Positions 9,877-17,727 of a DNA stretch of 64,000 nt are shown here, in pieces. Position numbers and translations under genes: made by a program. Numbering within the stretch: position 1 is the first letter of the stretch; each line of letters begins with the position of its first letter. Source of the DNA: Arenibacter antarcticus (GTDB lineage: Bacteria; Bacteroidota; Bacteroidia; Flavobacteriales; Flavobacteriaceae); contig NZ_CP166679.1 in assembly GCF_041320605.1 (NCBI RefSeq), positions 744,001 to 808,000 of the forward strand, written 5' to 3'. Below the pieces are notes generated by a model. That model searched no databases. It saw only the letters and a program-made list of their open reading frames with translations, and was not told where the DNA came from.

Positions 9877-10209
9877 TTAACAGCAATCTTGCTTTTCCGT
9901 GAGGTCTTGATTAAGAAATTGGGACAAAACCGATTTCATGGCAGTCCAATTTTCTTTATGAATGCAATAGCAGACACTTGTTCCCTCAACATTTCCTTGT
10001 ATTAAACCTAAATTCTTAAGTTCTTTTAAATGTTGCGAAATCGTAGGCTGAGCCAAACCAATTTCGTTGACCAAATCTCCACAGACACATGCGTCTATCT
10101 TAAACAAGTGTTGCAAAATAGAAACTCTTGCTGGGTGCCCCAAAACTTTTGCAAAAAGAGCAATTTCATTTTGTTGCTCGGTAAATTTTTCGGTTTTAGT
10201 TGATCCCAT
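9877..10209 (-). CDS. arsR: ArsR-family arsenite-responsive repressor
   Basis: A 110-residue winged-helix repressor. The metal site ACVCGDLV (Cys41, Cys43) lies ahead of the DNA-recognition helix LAQPTISQHLKELKNLGLI. The protein ends in a Cys-Cys pair (109-110), a possible further ligand. It is the first gene of the ars operon and likely represses it, together with itself, from the palindrome at 10233-10250. Confidence 0.93.
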   Translation of the reverse strand: MGSTKTEKFTEQQNEIALFAKVLGHPARVSILQHLFKIDACVCGDLVNEIGLAQPTISQHLKELKNLGLIQGNVEGTSVCYCIHKENWTAMKSVLSQFLNQDLTEKQDCC

Positions 10210-10232
10210 TCTTTTTTATATTAGTCTATTGC

Positions 10233-10250
10233 AATATTACGATTAATATT
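10233..10250 (-). promoter_or_regulatory. Candidate ArsR operator and promoter
   Basis: A perfect inverted repeat, AATATTA-CGAT-TAATATT, 24 bp ahead of arsR. The minus strand across it reads TAATATTG, one base off the -7 consensus, so a bound repressor would cover the promoter. Confidence 0.55.
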
Positions 10251-10464
10251 AAAGCGCTACATATTTTTTTTGAGATTTGTTGAATAAATAAAATTTATCA
10301 ACTCATTTGCAGTAACGAACAAGTGCTAAAACGCAATGATTATTTAAAATAAATAAATAATTTTCCTGCATTTGCTCAGCTAGATTCCCAGTCTGCAAAT
10401 CCTTTTAGATTTTTCGTGCCGAAATTAAAGCTTAGACGTTGGCAAACGTTATAAACTAAAAATA

Positions 10465-10530
10465 ATGAAAACAAGAAAGAAATTAATTTTATTTACTTTA
10501 TTCTCAGCATTACTTCACACCTCTATTTAG
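10465..10530 (+). pseudogene. Orphan signal-peptide fragment
   Basis: A 21-codon frame beginning MKTRKKLILFTLFS that looks like a bacterial secretion signal and then stops. Its 3' end overlaps, on the opposite strand, the end of a sulfatase remnant. It may be the 5' end of the same sulfatase gene, left behind by an inversion and deletion. Confidence 0.4.
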
Positions 10531-10740
10531 ACCTGAACTACCTCCTCCAAAATGAGCGCGTTCTTCGGTTGAATGACCATTATCAGATTGAAAGATTACA
10601 ATGGTGTTTTCTCTTAACCACAAATCCTCTAACTGCCTTAAAAGCTGTCCAATACAATCCTCTTGCGCAGAAAGAAACGCCGCATATAAATCCCCGGGGG
10701 AAGCAAATCTCTTTTCTTGGTAATGCAAATTGTTAAGACA
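10510..10740 (-). pseudogene. Sulfatase gene remnant
   Basis: The frame encodes an internal piece of a family S1 sulfatase: SPGDLYAAFLSAQEDCIGQLL, then NTIVIFQSDNGHS and HFGGGSSG, which in intact enzymes lie in the second half of the alpha/beta domain around the metal-binding Asp-Asn. No start codon, N-terminal CxPxR site or C-terminal domain exists nearby, and the frame ends where the oppositely oriented signal-peptide fragment begins. It is a dead fragment of a polysaccharide-degradation or desulfation gene. Confidence 0.75.
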
Positions 10741-10820
10741 ATCTCTTGAATTTAAGACAGTATTAATAAAGTTTAAGCATTAAACCTGTATACTGCTAAT
10801 TCATATTTAAAACAGTTAAC

Positions 10821-10916
10821 ATGAGAATGATTAAAGACAGAAAGAAACTCAAAAAACAAAGGAATACACTCTTCCAACAAACCCGACCTGTACTAGTATT
10901 AGACCAAACAGTTTAA
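10821..10916 (+). CDS. Possible 31-residue basic peptide
   Basis: A short frame starting MRMIKDRKKLKKQRN, strongly basic in its first half. It stands just before the first copy of a 23-bp repeat and upstream of two further small genes on the same strand. I do not recognise it; it may equally be chance. Confidence 0.3.
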   Translation: MRMIKDRKKLKKQRNTLFQQTRPVLVLDQTV

Positions 10917-10917
10917 T

Positions 10918-10940
10918 AATAAGGAGTCAACCTTAAAGAA
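10918..10940 (+). repeat. 23-bp repeat, copy 1
   Basis: Begins AATAAGGAGTCAAC and ends AAAGAA. It matches the copy at 11208-11230 at 20 of 23 positions. Each copy directly follows a small ORF and contains AAGGAG. Confidence 0.55.
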
Positions 10941-11000
10941 GATTAAAAATCACAGAAAAGTAGAAAGAAAGAGAGTTTTAAAAATATATAACAATTACAT

Positions 11001-11186
11001 ATGAGTACAACATATTTGAATACAAAGTCAAAAGGAATAACTAAAACAGTAGCTGAATTCTCCAAACAGGGTGATCAAAGCAACAGGGAGTTCCGTGAAT
11101 TTATTAAGGAACAAGTAGTGGAATATAGGAAAGAGGGAATGGACGTGTTTAAGTCCCCGAGACCAGGTGATGACCGAAATAACTAA
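11001..11186 (+). CDS. Small hypothetical protein
   Basis: A 61-residue, charged, soluble protein with no cysteine and no membrane segment (starts MSTTYLNTKSKGITKT, ends PGDDRNN). Much of it looks helical. I do not recognise the family. It precedes an HPF-like gene by 116 bp, with a repeat and a hairpin in between, and may form a stress cassette with it. Confidence 0.5.
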   Translation: MSTTYLNTKSKGITKTVAEFSKQGDQSNREFREFIKEQVVEYRKEGMDVFKSPRPGDDRNN

Positions 11187-11207
11187 AAAATTTCCGCTCT
11201 AAAATAG

Positions 11208-11230
11208 AATAAGGAGTGAACATCAAAGAA
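11208..11230 (+). repeat. 23-bp repeat, copy 2
   Basis: Second copy of the AATAAGGAGT...AAAGAA repeat, lying between the 61-residue gene and the HPF-like gene, immediately before a hairpin. Confidence 0.55.
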
Positions 11231-11267
11231 CTAGAAGGCTATTTCGATTTCTTAAGTAGCCTTCTAG
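11231..11267 (+). promoter_or_regulatory. Hairpin ahead of the HPF-like gene
   Basis: A perfect 11-bp stem, CTAGAAGGCTA with TAGCCTTCTAG, and a 15-nt loop, starting at the end of repeat copy 2 and ending 35 bp before the HPF-like start. No strong T-run follows, so it may be an mRNA element or a weak terminator. Confidence 0.5.
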
Positions 11268-11302
11268 AAATTTATACTTAAAAACATTAAAAACTGTAAA
11301 AC

Positions 11303-11617
11303 ATGACAATTCAAATAAATACTGACAAAACCATTACTGGAGAAAAAAGAAGTAGCGATTTTTTTACCGCTCAAATTTCCAAAGAGTTACAACGATTCGA
11401 ATCCCATATTTCCAGAATAGAGGTTCACTTGAAAGATGAAAATGGAAAAAAGGATGGATTTAATGATATTTCATGTCTATTAGAAGCCAGGCTCGAAGGC
11501 AGACAGCCCATTGCAGTCACAAATCAGGCAAATACTATTGATCTTGCTGTAACAGGGGCAATTGACAAAATAAAAAGTGCTCTAGATACCATTGTTGGAA
11601 AAATCCAAAAACATTAA
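11303..11617 (+). CDS. HPF/RaiA-like ribosome-associated protein
   Basis: A 104-residue protein resembling the hibernation-promoting factor/RaiA fold: a repeated beta-alpha pattern, SRIEVHLKDENG, then SCLLEARLEGRQPIAVTNQA and a C-terminal helix DLAVTGAIDKIKSALDTIVGK. Family members bind the 30S decoding centre in stationary phase or stress and silence ribosomes. It lacks the long-form C-terminal dimerisation domain, so it would be a short HPF. Its neighbours are small ORFs rather than the usual housekeeping genes, so it may be an accessory copy. Confidence 0.75.
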   Translation: MTIQINTDKTITGEKRSSDFFTAQISKELQRFESHISRIEVHLKDENGKKDGFNDISCLLEARLEGRQPIAVTNQANTIDLAVTGAIDKIKSALDTIVGKIQKH

Positions 11618-12202
11618 TATTTACAAAACTGAAAACAACTTAGGTATCAGATTGGATCCTTCAACCATCCATTTAATTAATTAATATAATTTCAAAATCA
11701 AGCTAGCTTTATTGTGCCTAGATGCACTTCAGACACAACGCAAGAAGCTTTTAGTGAAAGTGAGATTATTAGGTATAGTAAACGGCTGCAAGCACATGAA
11801 AAGTAGAGTTTCTGCATAGACTTCCGTTGGCACTACGCCAAAAATCGGGTACCTATAAAAATACCAGCGACATTAAATAACATCGAAAACTAAAACGATA
11901 TAAACTATAACAACAAAAAAATTAAACTAGTTCAAAATCTCGCTGCGCTAAGTCTCCCGACTTAGTGCCGGATTCACTTACTACACTTGAATATGCAATC
12001 CTGTATAAGAATGGAAACCAAAACAAGTTATGGCTTGCTATTTTTTGTTTTTCTTCCAGCCAGTGTGATTCGCTTAAAACTCAGGCTTCTTTAAAGGTTA
12101 ACAATAACTTTCGCAGAAACACAACAATTGGTCATGATCCATTTTTATAGTGCAGCCACTATGCATCACTATATACCCTAATTTTAGATACTGTGTTAAA
12201 TG
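11618..12202. other. Scarred intergenic stretch with possible gene remnants
   Basis: No intact gene is recognised. A plus-strand frame at about 11694-11804 (ends RYSKRLQAHEK) and another at 11965-12150 containing SSSQCDSLKTQ, with an overlapping ATG-led hydrophobic frame at 12011, look like decayed ends of proteins; the second could be a frameshifted lipoprotein. A 10-bp hairpin with one wobble pair, GCGCTAAGTC/GACTTAGTGC, lies at 11945-11968. Confidence 0.35.
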
Positions 12203-12205
12203 AAA

Positions 12206-12235
12206 AATGGCTGCCAGGTATAATCGACAGCCATT
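12206..12235 (-). terminator. asnA terminator
   Basis: On the minus strand, an 8-bp stem AATGGCTG/CAGCCATT with a 14-nt loop is followed by TTTTTCATTT, 27 bp after the asnA stop. Confidence 0.65.
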
Positions 12236-12261
12236 AGCAGGTATTTAATAGCGTGGAAACT

Positions 12262-13305
12262 CTAGAATAAAATTGGAATATTTCCTCGCTTACATTCTTC
12301 AATCATTTCATCAGGCCAGATACTTGTCTGAATCTCTCCAATATGTGCTTTTTTCAAGAAAAACATACATAATCGAGATTGACCTATTCCACCTCCAATG
12401 GACAATGGAAGTTCATCATTAAGAAGCATTTTATGCCACATTAATTCTTTTCTATCTTCTGCCCCTTCAAGTGCCAATTGCTTATTTAAAGCTTCTTTAT
12501 CAACACGAATTCCCATTGAGGAAATCTCCAATGCTTTTTCAAGAACAGGATTCCAAAGAAGTATATCACCATTCAAACCTTGTTGACCATTTCCGGTTTC
12601 GGTACTCCAGTCATCATAATCAGGGGCTCTTCCATCATGCTTTTTTCCTTCTGGAAGTTGTGCTCCAATTCCAATTATAAATATTGCACCATGCTTTTTA
12701 ACGGCTTCTGTTTCTCTTTCATTTGGTGAAAGGTCAGGATACTGTTCCGCTAATTCTTGCGAATGAATGAACGTTATTTCTTCTGGAAGAACAGGCTTCA
12801 TTTGAGGATAACGCTCGTATACAACATATTCAACCCTTCTAAAAACACTATAAATTTTCGTCACAATATATTTGAGAAAATCAATAGTTCTATCTTCCTT
12901 AGAGACTACTCTTTCCCAATCCCACTGATCTACATATATAGAGTGGATATTCGAAAAAACTTCATCAGGACGCAATGCATTCATGTCGGTATACACACCA
13001 TAACCCGACTCGATTTTTAATTCCGCCAAAGCAAGTCTTTTCCATTTCGCAAGCGAATGAACAATTTCAGCTTCAGCATCATTCATCGACTTTATTGGAA
13101 AGGTAACAGGTCGCTCTAAACCACTTAGATCATCATTAATTCCCGATCCTTTTTTTACAAATAATGGGGCAGTGATTCTTCTTAATCTTAATTCAGAAGA
13201 CAAACTAAGCTCAAAAAAGTCTTTAATCAATTTAATTGCTTGTTCTGTCTCTTGTATATTTAATTGCGGATAATATCCTTTCGGGATTTGTAATTTATAA
13301 CCCAT
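12262..13305 (-). CDS. asnA: Aspartate-ammonia ligase (asparagine synthetase A)
   Basis: Makes asparagine from aspartate, ammonia and ATP. The 347-residue protein matches AsnA, a class II tRNA-synthetase-like enzyme: RLRRITAPLFVKKGSGINDDLSG near the N-terminus, SIYVDQWDWE in the middle, GNGQQGLNGDILLWN, and the C-terminal class II motif GGGIGQSRLCM. Length is normal. It stands alone between a terminator and a 25-bp palindrome, suggesting its own regulator, perhaps of the AsnC/Lrp kind; no such regulator is in the window. Confidence 0.96.
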   Translation of the reverse strand: MGYKLQIPKGYYPQLNIQETEQAIKLIKDFFELSLSSELRLRRITAPLFVKKGSGINDDLSGLERPVTFPIKSMNDAEAEIVHSLAKWKRLALAELKIESGYGVYTDMNALRPDEVFSNIHSIYVDQWDWERVVSKEDRTIDFLKYIVTKIYSVFRRVEYVVYERYPQMKPVLPEEITFIHSQELAEQYPDLSPNERETEAVKKHGAIFIIGIGAQLPEGKKHDGRAPDYDDWSTETGNGQQGLNGDILLWNPVLEKALEISSMGIRVDKEALNKQLALEGAEDRKELMWHKMLLNDELPLSIGGGIGQSRLCMFFLKKAHIGEIQTSIWPDEMIEECKRGNIPILF

Positions 13306-13339
13306 TTGTCAACATTTAATTAGATGATTAGCGACTCGC

Positions 13340-13364
13340 TGTTTTTAAATTGTATTTAAAAACA
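13340..13364 (-). promoter_or_regulatory. Palindromic operator candidate ahead of asnA
   Basis: A perfect inverted repeat, TGTTTTTAAAT and ATTTAAAAACA with a 3-bp spacer, centred about 47 bp upstream of the asnA start. Its symmetry and lack of a G/C core suit a protein-binding site better than an RNA hairpin. Confidence 0.5.
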
Positions 13365-13532
13365 AAAGTGCAATAATTAGAATGAATATCAAAACAGTGT
13401 TGAATGAGAAATAATGAAATATTCTACTGATATTATTAAGAAAATGGAATTTAAATCGTTTTAGGCGATAATTCTGCGGAGTGACTATACAAAACCAAAT
13501 TTACTGTACCCCTTTTGTACGTGGAAAAAGAA

Positions 13533-13566
13533 AAACCCCCTGACTTCTAATGAAATCAGGGGGTTT
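13533..13566 (-). terminator. Terminator of tRNA-Gln
   Basis: An 11-bp perfect stem (AAACCCCCTGA / TCAGGGGGTTT) with a 12-nt loop, followed on the minus strand by TTTTCTTTTT, directly after the tRNA gene. Confidence 0.85.
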
Positions 13567-13571
13567 ACTTG

Positions 13572-13643
13572 TTGGCCTACTAGGACTCGAACCTAGAACG
13601 ACTGGACCAAAACCAGCTGTGTTGCCAATTACACCATAGGCCA
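13572..13643 (-). tRNA. tRNA-Gln (anticodon TTG)
   Basis: The minus strand folds as a 72-nt tRNA: acceptor TGGCCTA/TAGGCCA, D arm with AATTGGCAA, anticodon stem CTGG/CCAG enclosing loop TTTTGGT (anticodon TTG), and a T arm with GGTTCGAGTCC. The discriminator is A and the CCA end is not encoded. Confidence 0.95.
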
Positions 13644-13661
13644 CTACCTTAATTGAGCGTG

Positions 13662-13691
13662 CAAATTTAAAACAAAGTTTCATATGCACAA
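13662..13691 (-). promoter_or_regulatory. Promoter of tRNA-Gln
   Basis: Minus strand TTG (13689-13691), 19 bp, then TAAATTTG (13662-13669): a full Bacteroidota promoter 19 bp ahead of the tRNA. Confidence 0.65.
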
Positions 13692-13932
13692 ATATTTTCA
13701 CGTCATATTCAAAAAAATATTGAAAATAATTTTTAACCACAGGCCTTTACAACAACTAAACCCCATAAAAAACCTACTCAAAACACCCACTTTACAACGC
13801 TATCCTAGACCTACGAATCTGCTATACAAGCCATTACAATACCCACTCCCAACATGTTAAAGGTTTACAAAAATAATACCCTTATATCTTTTAAAATTAG
13901 TAAATTCGCCCTTCGCTCAAACAACAAGCCGA

Positions 13933-16900
13933 ATGTTTTCAAATAACTTTAAAAAATGGGACACCATCACTGGATGGTTTGTTTTTTTTATAGCCCTCAC
14001 TGTTTACACAATCACAGTAGAACCCACTAGCAGCTATTGGGATGCAGGGGAATACATATCCACTTCAGCAAAACTACAGGTAGGGCATCCCCCGGGAGCC
14101 CCGCTTTTTCAAATCATTGGGGCATTTTTTGCCATGTTCGCCTTCGGACCAGAACAGGTAGCCAAGATGGTGAATTTGGTGTCGGCCGTTTCCAGTGCAT
14201 TCACCATACTTTTAATGTTCTGGACCATAACCAACCTCACTAAGAAGCTAGTCGCCAAAAAGGAAGAAATCACCAATAATATGGCCACAGCCATTTTGGG
14301 AAGTGGTTTGGTAGGCTCCTTGGCCTTTACCTTTTCCGATAGTTTTTGGTTCAATGCCGCAGAGACAGAAGTATATGCCATGGCTAGTCTAATCATGGCC
14401 TTATTGCTTTGGCTTGGCCTAAAGTGGGTAGATGACCTACATAACCCCAGAGGCAATAAATGGATCGTTTTGATCTCTTTTGTTGTGGGACTTACTTTTG
14501 GAATTCAGTTTATGGGCTTTTTGGCAATACCTTCCATTGGTCTGCTCTACTATTTTAAGACCTACAAGACTACCACCATAAAAAACTTCCTTTTAGCGAA
14601 CATCATAGTGGTTGCCATATTGCTAATGGTCTATAAATTCTCACTTACCTACGTACTGCAACTTTTTGGATGGAGCGAGGTGTTTTTCATCAATACTATC
14701 GGCCTACCATTCAATTCGGGAACTATAATTATGGGACTCCTATTTATTGGTGTTTTCTACATGGGACTGCGATACACAAGAAAAAATAACTATACCACAG
14801 CAAATACAATAACACTTTGCCTAATGTTTTTGTTCCTTGGTTTTTCCTCTTGGCTAATGTTGCCCATTAGGGCCAATGCCGATGTGGTAATCAATGAAAA
14901 CGACCCATCCGATGCCAGATCGCTTTTGGCCTATTACAACCGGGAGCAATACCCAGGTGTGGAAAGTCCCTTTTACGGCGCCTACTATTCCAATGGCTTT
15001 GCCCCTGCCGGCGAGGAGATAGACGAAAAACCCAAATACGAAAAAGACCTTAAGTCAGGGAAATATATCATTGTCAATAAATACAAGAATGCATTACAGG
15101 GACCTAATCCCGATCATGTTGGATTTTTACCGCGCTTGTGGAGCGATCAAAATGCGGAGAATTACATGAAGTATTTTAACCCGCTTAGCTTTAAGATTAA
15201 ATCGAGCTACTTGGGGAATAACGAACTACAGGAGGCCGTAAACCAATTTAAGAACGGGTATGCAAAAGGCGAAATAGACACTGCCCAATATATGCGATTT
15301 TTAAGGGAATTTAGCGAATATATAGAAGTAGTGCCTCCCACATTGATGCAAAATCTCAGTTATATGTTCCAGTTCCAGTTCAACTACATGTACTGGCGCT
15401 ATTTTATGTGGAACTTCACAGGGAAGCAAGACGATATCCAAGGTCGGTATGACAATCATGGGAATTGGTTAAGCGGCATCAACTTTATAGACAATGCCAG
15501 ACTGGGAAGCCAGGACAACCTTCCTAGCGATATCAAAAATAACAAAGGAAGGAATACCTACTTCTTTTTACCCCTCCTCTTAGGAATCATTGGCGTAGTT
15601 TTTCAGATCAGCAAGAATCCAAAGCAATTTTGGGCCCTGTTTGTATTTTTTATGTTTACGGGGATTGCCATCCAATTCTACACCAATCCAGGGATTTTTC
15701 AACCTAGGGAGCGCGACTATTCTCTGGTGGGGTCGTTCTATATTTTTGGGATATGGATCGGCTTGGGAGTCTACGGACTTTTTGATGAATTCAGAAAATT
15801 AATAAACCCCAAAATATTGGCCCCCGCCATTACTTTAGTATGCCTACTTGCCGTACCTGGAGTTATGGCATTCCAAAATTGGGACGATCACGACCGATCT
15901 AACAGGTATACCGCAAGATCCACAGCAATGGCCTACCTATCCTCCACACAGGAAGATGCCGGTGCCATTTTATTCACCATTGGGGACAACGACACTTTCC
16001 CGCTGTGGTACGTTCAGGAAATAGAAGGTTACCGTACAGACGTGCGGGTAGTAAATACTAGCCTTTTTGCAACGGATTGGTATATAGACCAAATGAAGAT
16101 GCAAGCCTACGAAAGCGAACCCATACCCTCTCAACTTACGCACGATAAGTATAGGTTTGGCTCTAGGGATGCCATTTATTACAATGGTTTAACGGAAAAC
16201 CGATGGAACATCAATGATTTTATGAATTGGGTAGATAGCGATAAGGATCAAACCAAATTCAAAAGCATCCTTCAGAAACAAGGGGCCGATCTAAGTCAGT
16301 ATTCCGAAAACAATCTGGATGTGGTTTTTTATCCTACCAATAAGATTAGAATTCCCGTAAATAAGAAAAACGTATTGGAAAGCGGCTTGGTAAAGGAGAA
16401 GGATTCTGCCCTTATCGTGGATTATATCGATATTGACCTTCCTAAAAGCGCCCTTCCCAAAAACAGGATCCTAATGCTGGATATTATCGCCAACAATGAT
16501 TGGAAGCGCCCTATCTATTTTTCCGGTGGAAGTTTTGATGCGGCAGAGTATATCTGGATGAAGGATTACCTACAGCTTGATGGATTGGCCTATAAATTGG
16601 TACCCATAAAAACCCAGAATAGGAACAGCTACGAAATGGGAAGAATAGATACGGACCTTATGTATGATATTGTAAAAAAATGGGAATGGGGCAACTCTGG
16701 AAGTGCAGACATTTATCATGACATTCAAACCCGTACTCAATCCTTGTCTTTCCGTGGCAATCTGGCCCGTTTGACCGAAGCACTAATCGAAGAGAATAAA
16801 ATAGATAAGGCCAAGGACATCATCAATATTGCTATGGAGAATATGCCTGTGGAATATTTTGGATACTACTCTTTTGTAGAACCTTATGTGGATGGATATT

Positions 16901-17265
16901 TTAAGGTAGGTGAAACCGAAAAAGCAAGACAGCTTTTCAATAAACTAAAAACCATCTATCAAGAACGATTGGATTATTATGCCGGTTTACCATTTGAGCA
17001 ACAACGTTTATTTTTGGACGAGATTATACCTGACTTAGAAGCTTATAGCAGAAATATAGACATCTTGATTACCAACAAAGATCAGGAAAATGCCGAAAAT
17101 GAAACGAGACTCTTTAATGAATACATTGCCAAATTTGACCGCTTCTATAGGGACGATTCCGTAGAAGACCTACTACCACCGACAGAGGAACCGGAGGTTA
17201 TAGATTCTACTTCCTTGGATGTTATTCCAGAGCAGGAATTGGATAGTATTCCCCTAAGTGAATAA
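13933..17265 (+). CDS. DUF2723 (GT117-type) polytopic membrane protein
   Basis: An 1110-residue inner-membrane protein. The N-terminal half has about a dozen helices and resembles GT-C glycosyltransferases such as protein O-mannosyltransferases; the first loop holds the signature SSYWDAGEYISTSAKLQVGH followed by PPGAP, where the acidic Asp-Ala-Gly-Glu is the likely catalytic centre. The rest (from about 600) is a large soluble domain with GDNDTFPLWYVQE and a C-terminal helical, TPR-like part. In Bacteroidota this family is linked to protein O-glycosylation, but the substrate is not proven. It is monocistronic, ending at a strong terminator. Confidence 0.9.
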   Translation: MFSNNFKKWDTITGWFVFFIALTVYTITVEPTSSYWDAGEYISTSAKLQVGHPPGAPLFQIIGAFFAMFAFGPEQVAKMVNLVSAVSSAFTILLMFWTITNLTKKLVAKKEEITNNMATAILGSGLVGSLAFTFSDSFWFNAAETEVYAMASLIMALLLWLGLKWVDDLHNPRGNKWIVLISFVVGLTFGIQFMGFLAIPSIGLLYYFKTYKTTTIKNFLLANIIVVAILLMVYKFSLTYVLQLFGWSEVFFINTIGLPFNSGTIIMGLLFIGVFYMGLRYTRKNNYTTANTITLCLMFLFLGFSSWLMLPIRANADVVINENDPSDARSLLAYYNREQYPGVESPFYGAYYSNGFAPAGEEIDEKPKYEKDLKSGKYIIVNKYKNALQGPNPDHVGFLPRLWSDQNAENYMKYFNPLSFKIKSSYLGNNELQEAVNQFKNGYAKGEIDTAQYMRFLREFSEYIEVVPPTLMQNLSYMFQFQFNYMYWRYFMWNFTGKQDDIQGRYDNHGNWLSGINFIDNARLGSQDNLPSDIKNNKGRNTYFFLPLLLGIIGVVFQISKNPKQFWALFVFFMFTGIAIQFYTNPGIFQPRERDYSLVGSFYIFGIWIGLGVYGLFDEFRKLINPKILAPAITLVCLLAVPGVMAFQNWDDHDRSNRYTARSTAMAYLSSTQEDAGAILFTIGDNDTFPLWYVQEIEGYRTDVRVVNTSLFATDWYIDQMKMQAYESEPIPSQLTHDKYRFGSRDAIYYNGLTENRWNINDFMNWVDSDKDQTKFKSILQKQGADLSQYSENNLDVVFYPTNKIRIPVNKKNVLESGLVKEKDSALIVDYIDIDLPKSALPKNRILMLDIIANNDWKRPIYFSGGSFDAAEYIWMKDYLQLDGLAYKLVPIKTQNRNSYEMGRIDTDLMYDIVKKWEWGNSGSADIYHDIQTRTQSLSFRGNLARLTEALIEENKIDKAKDIINIAMENMPVEYFGYYSFVEPYVDGYFKVGETEKARQLFNKLKTIYQERLDYYAGLPFEQQRLFLDEIIPDLEAYSRNIDILITNKDQENAENETRLFNEYIAKFDRFYRDDSVEDLLPPTEEPEVIDSTSLDVIPEQELDSIPLSE

Positions 17266-17286
17266 GCGTAAGAGTTAGTCATGAAC

Positions 17287-17319
17287 AAAAAAACCGGGAA
17301 TAAATTTCCCGGTTTTTTT
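17287..17319. terminator. Bidirectional terminator
   Basis: A perfect 14-bp stem built on AAACCGGGAA and TTCCCGGTTT with a 5-nt loop and A/T flanks, between the convergent DUF2723 and thioredoxin-like genes. Confidence 0.9.
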
Positions 17320-17338
17320 GTTATACGATTGAAAGTAA

Positions 17339-17635
17339 TTAAAGGTATTCGTTGAGAATTCCAATAAGCGTATTGGCATCTTGTTCACCACTTTGTCGCC
17401 AAACCATCTCCCCTTTTTTATATATCATCAAAGTCGGCAATCCCTTTACTCTAAGGGCCTGGGAAAGCTCCTTGTTTTTATCCACGTCAATTTTTATCAC
17501 CTTGCCCTTATCGCCCAAGGCAGCAGCAACATCCCTCAATACGGCATGCATCGCGGTGGACTGCTCATTCCATTCAGCGTAAAAGTCCAACAGAACTGGA
17601 ACGCTAACATCAATTAATTCTCCAAATTTAGACAT
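17339..17635 (-). CDS. Thioredoxin-fold protein lacking the active-site cysteines
   Basis: A 98-residue protein with a complete thioredoxin fold: VPVLLDFYAEW, KVIKIDVDKNKELSQALRVKGLPTLMIYKKGE, including the cis-proline at 67. Where active thioredoxins read WCGPC, this one has Trp22-Asn-Glu-Gln-Ser, and there is no cysteine anywhere in the protein. It cannot do dithiol exchange, so a binding, scaffold or chaperone role is more likely. Everything else about the gene looks intact, so this is not simple decay. It is monocistronic, with a terminator just downstream. Confidence 0.9.
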   Translation of the reverse strand: MSKFGELIDVSVPVLLDFYAEWNEQSTAMHAVLRDVAAALGDKGKVIKIDVDKNKELSQALRVKGLPTLMIYKKGEMVWRQSGEQDANTLIGILNEYL

Positions 17636-17727
17636 ATAGTATTCATTGGGTTATAAATCAAATGTAAGAAAAAATGTTAAAAAATCATCAGTAGCCTTAT
17701 TTTTGTCCAAATACAATAGCAACAATT

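Noticed and set aside
10430..10464. Inverted motif around ACGTTGGCAAACGT, considered as an integron-type recombination site
   Set aside because: The arms are too short and imperfect, and no integrase or cassette array is present.
11945..11968. Hairpin considered as part of a tRNA or a transposon end
   Set aside because: No tRNA arms surround it, and no paired copy or target duplication was seen.
13501..13740. A 79-codon minus-strand frame
   Set aside because: It runs straight through tRNA-Gln and its terminator.
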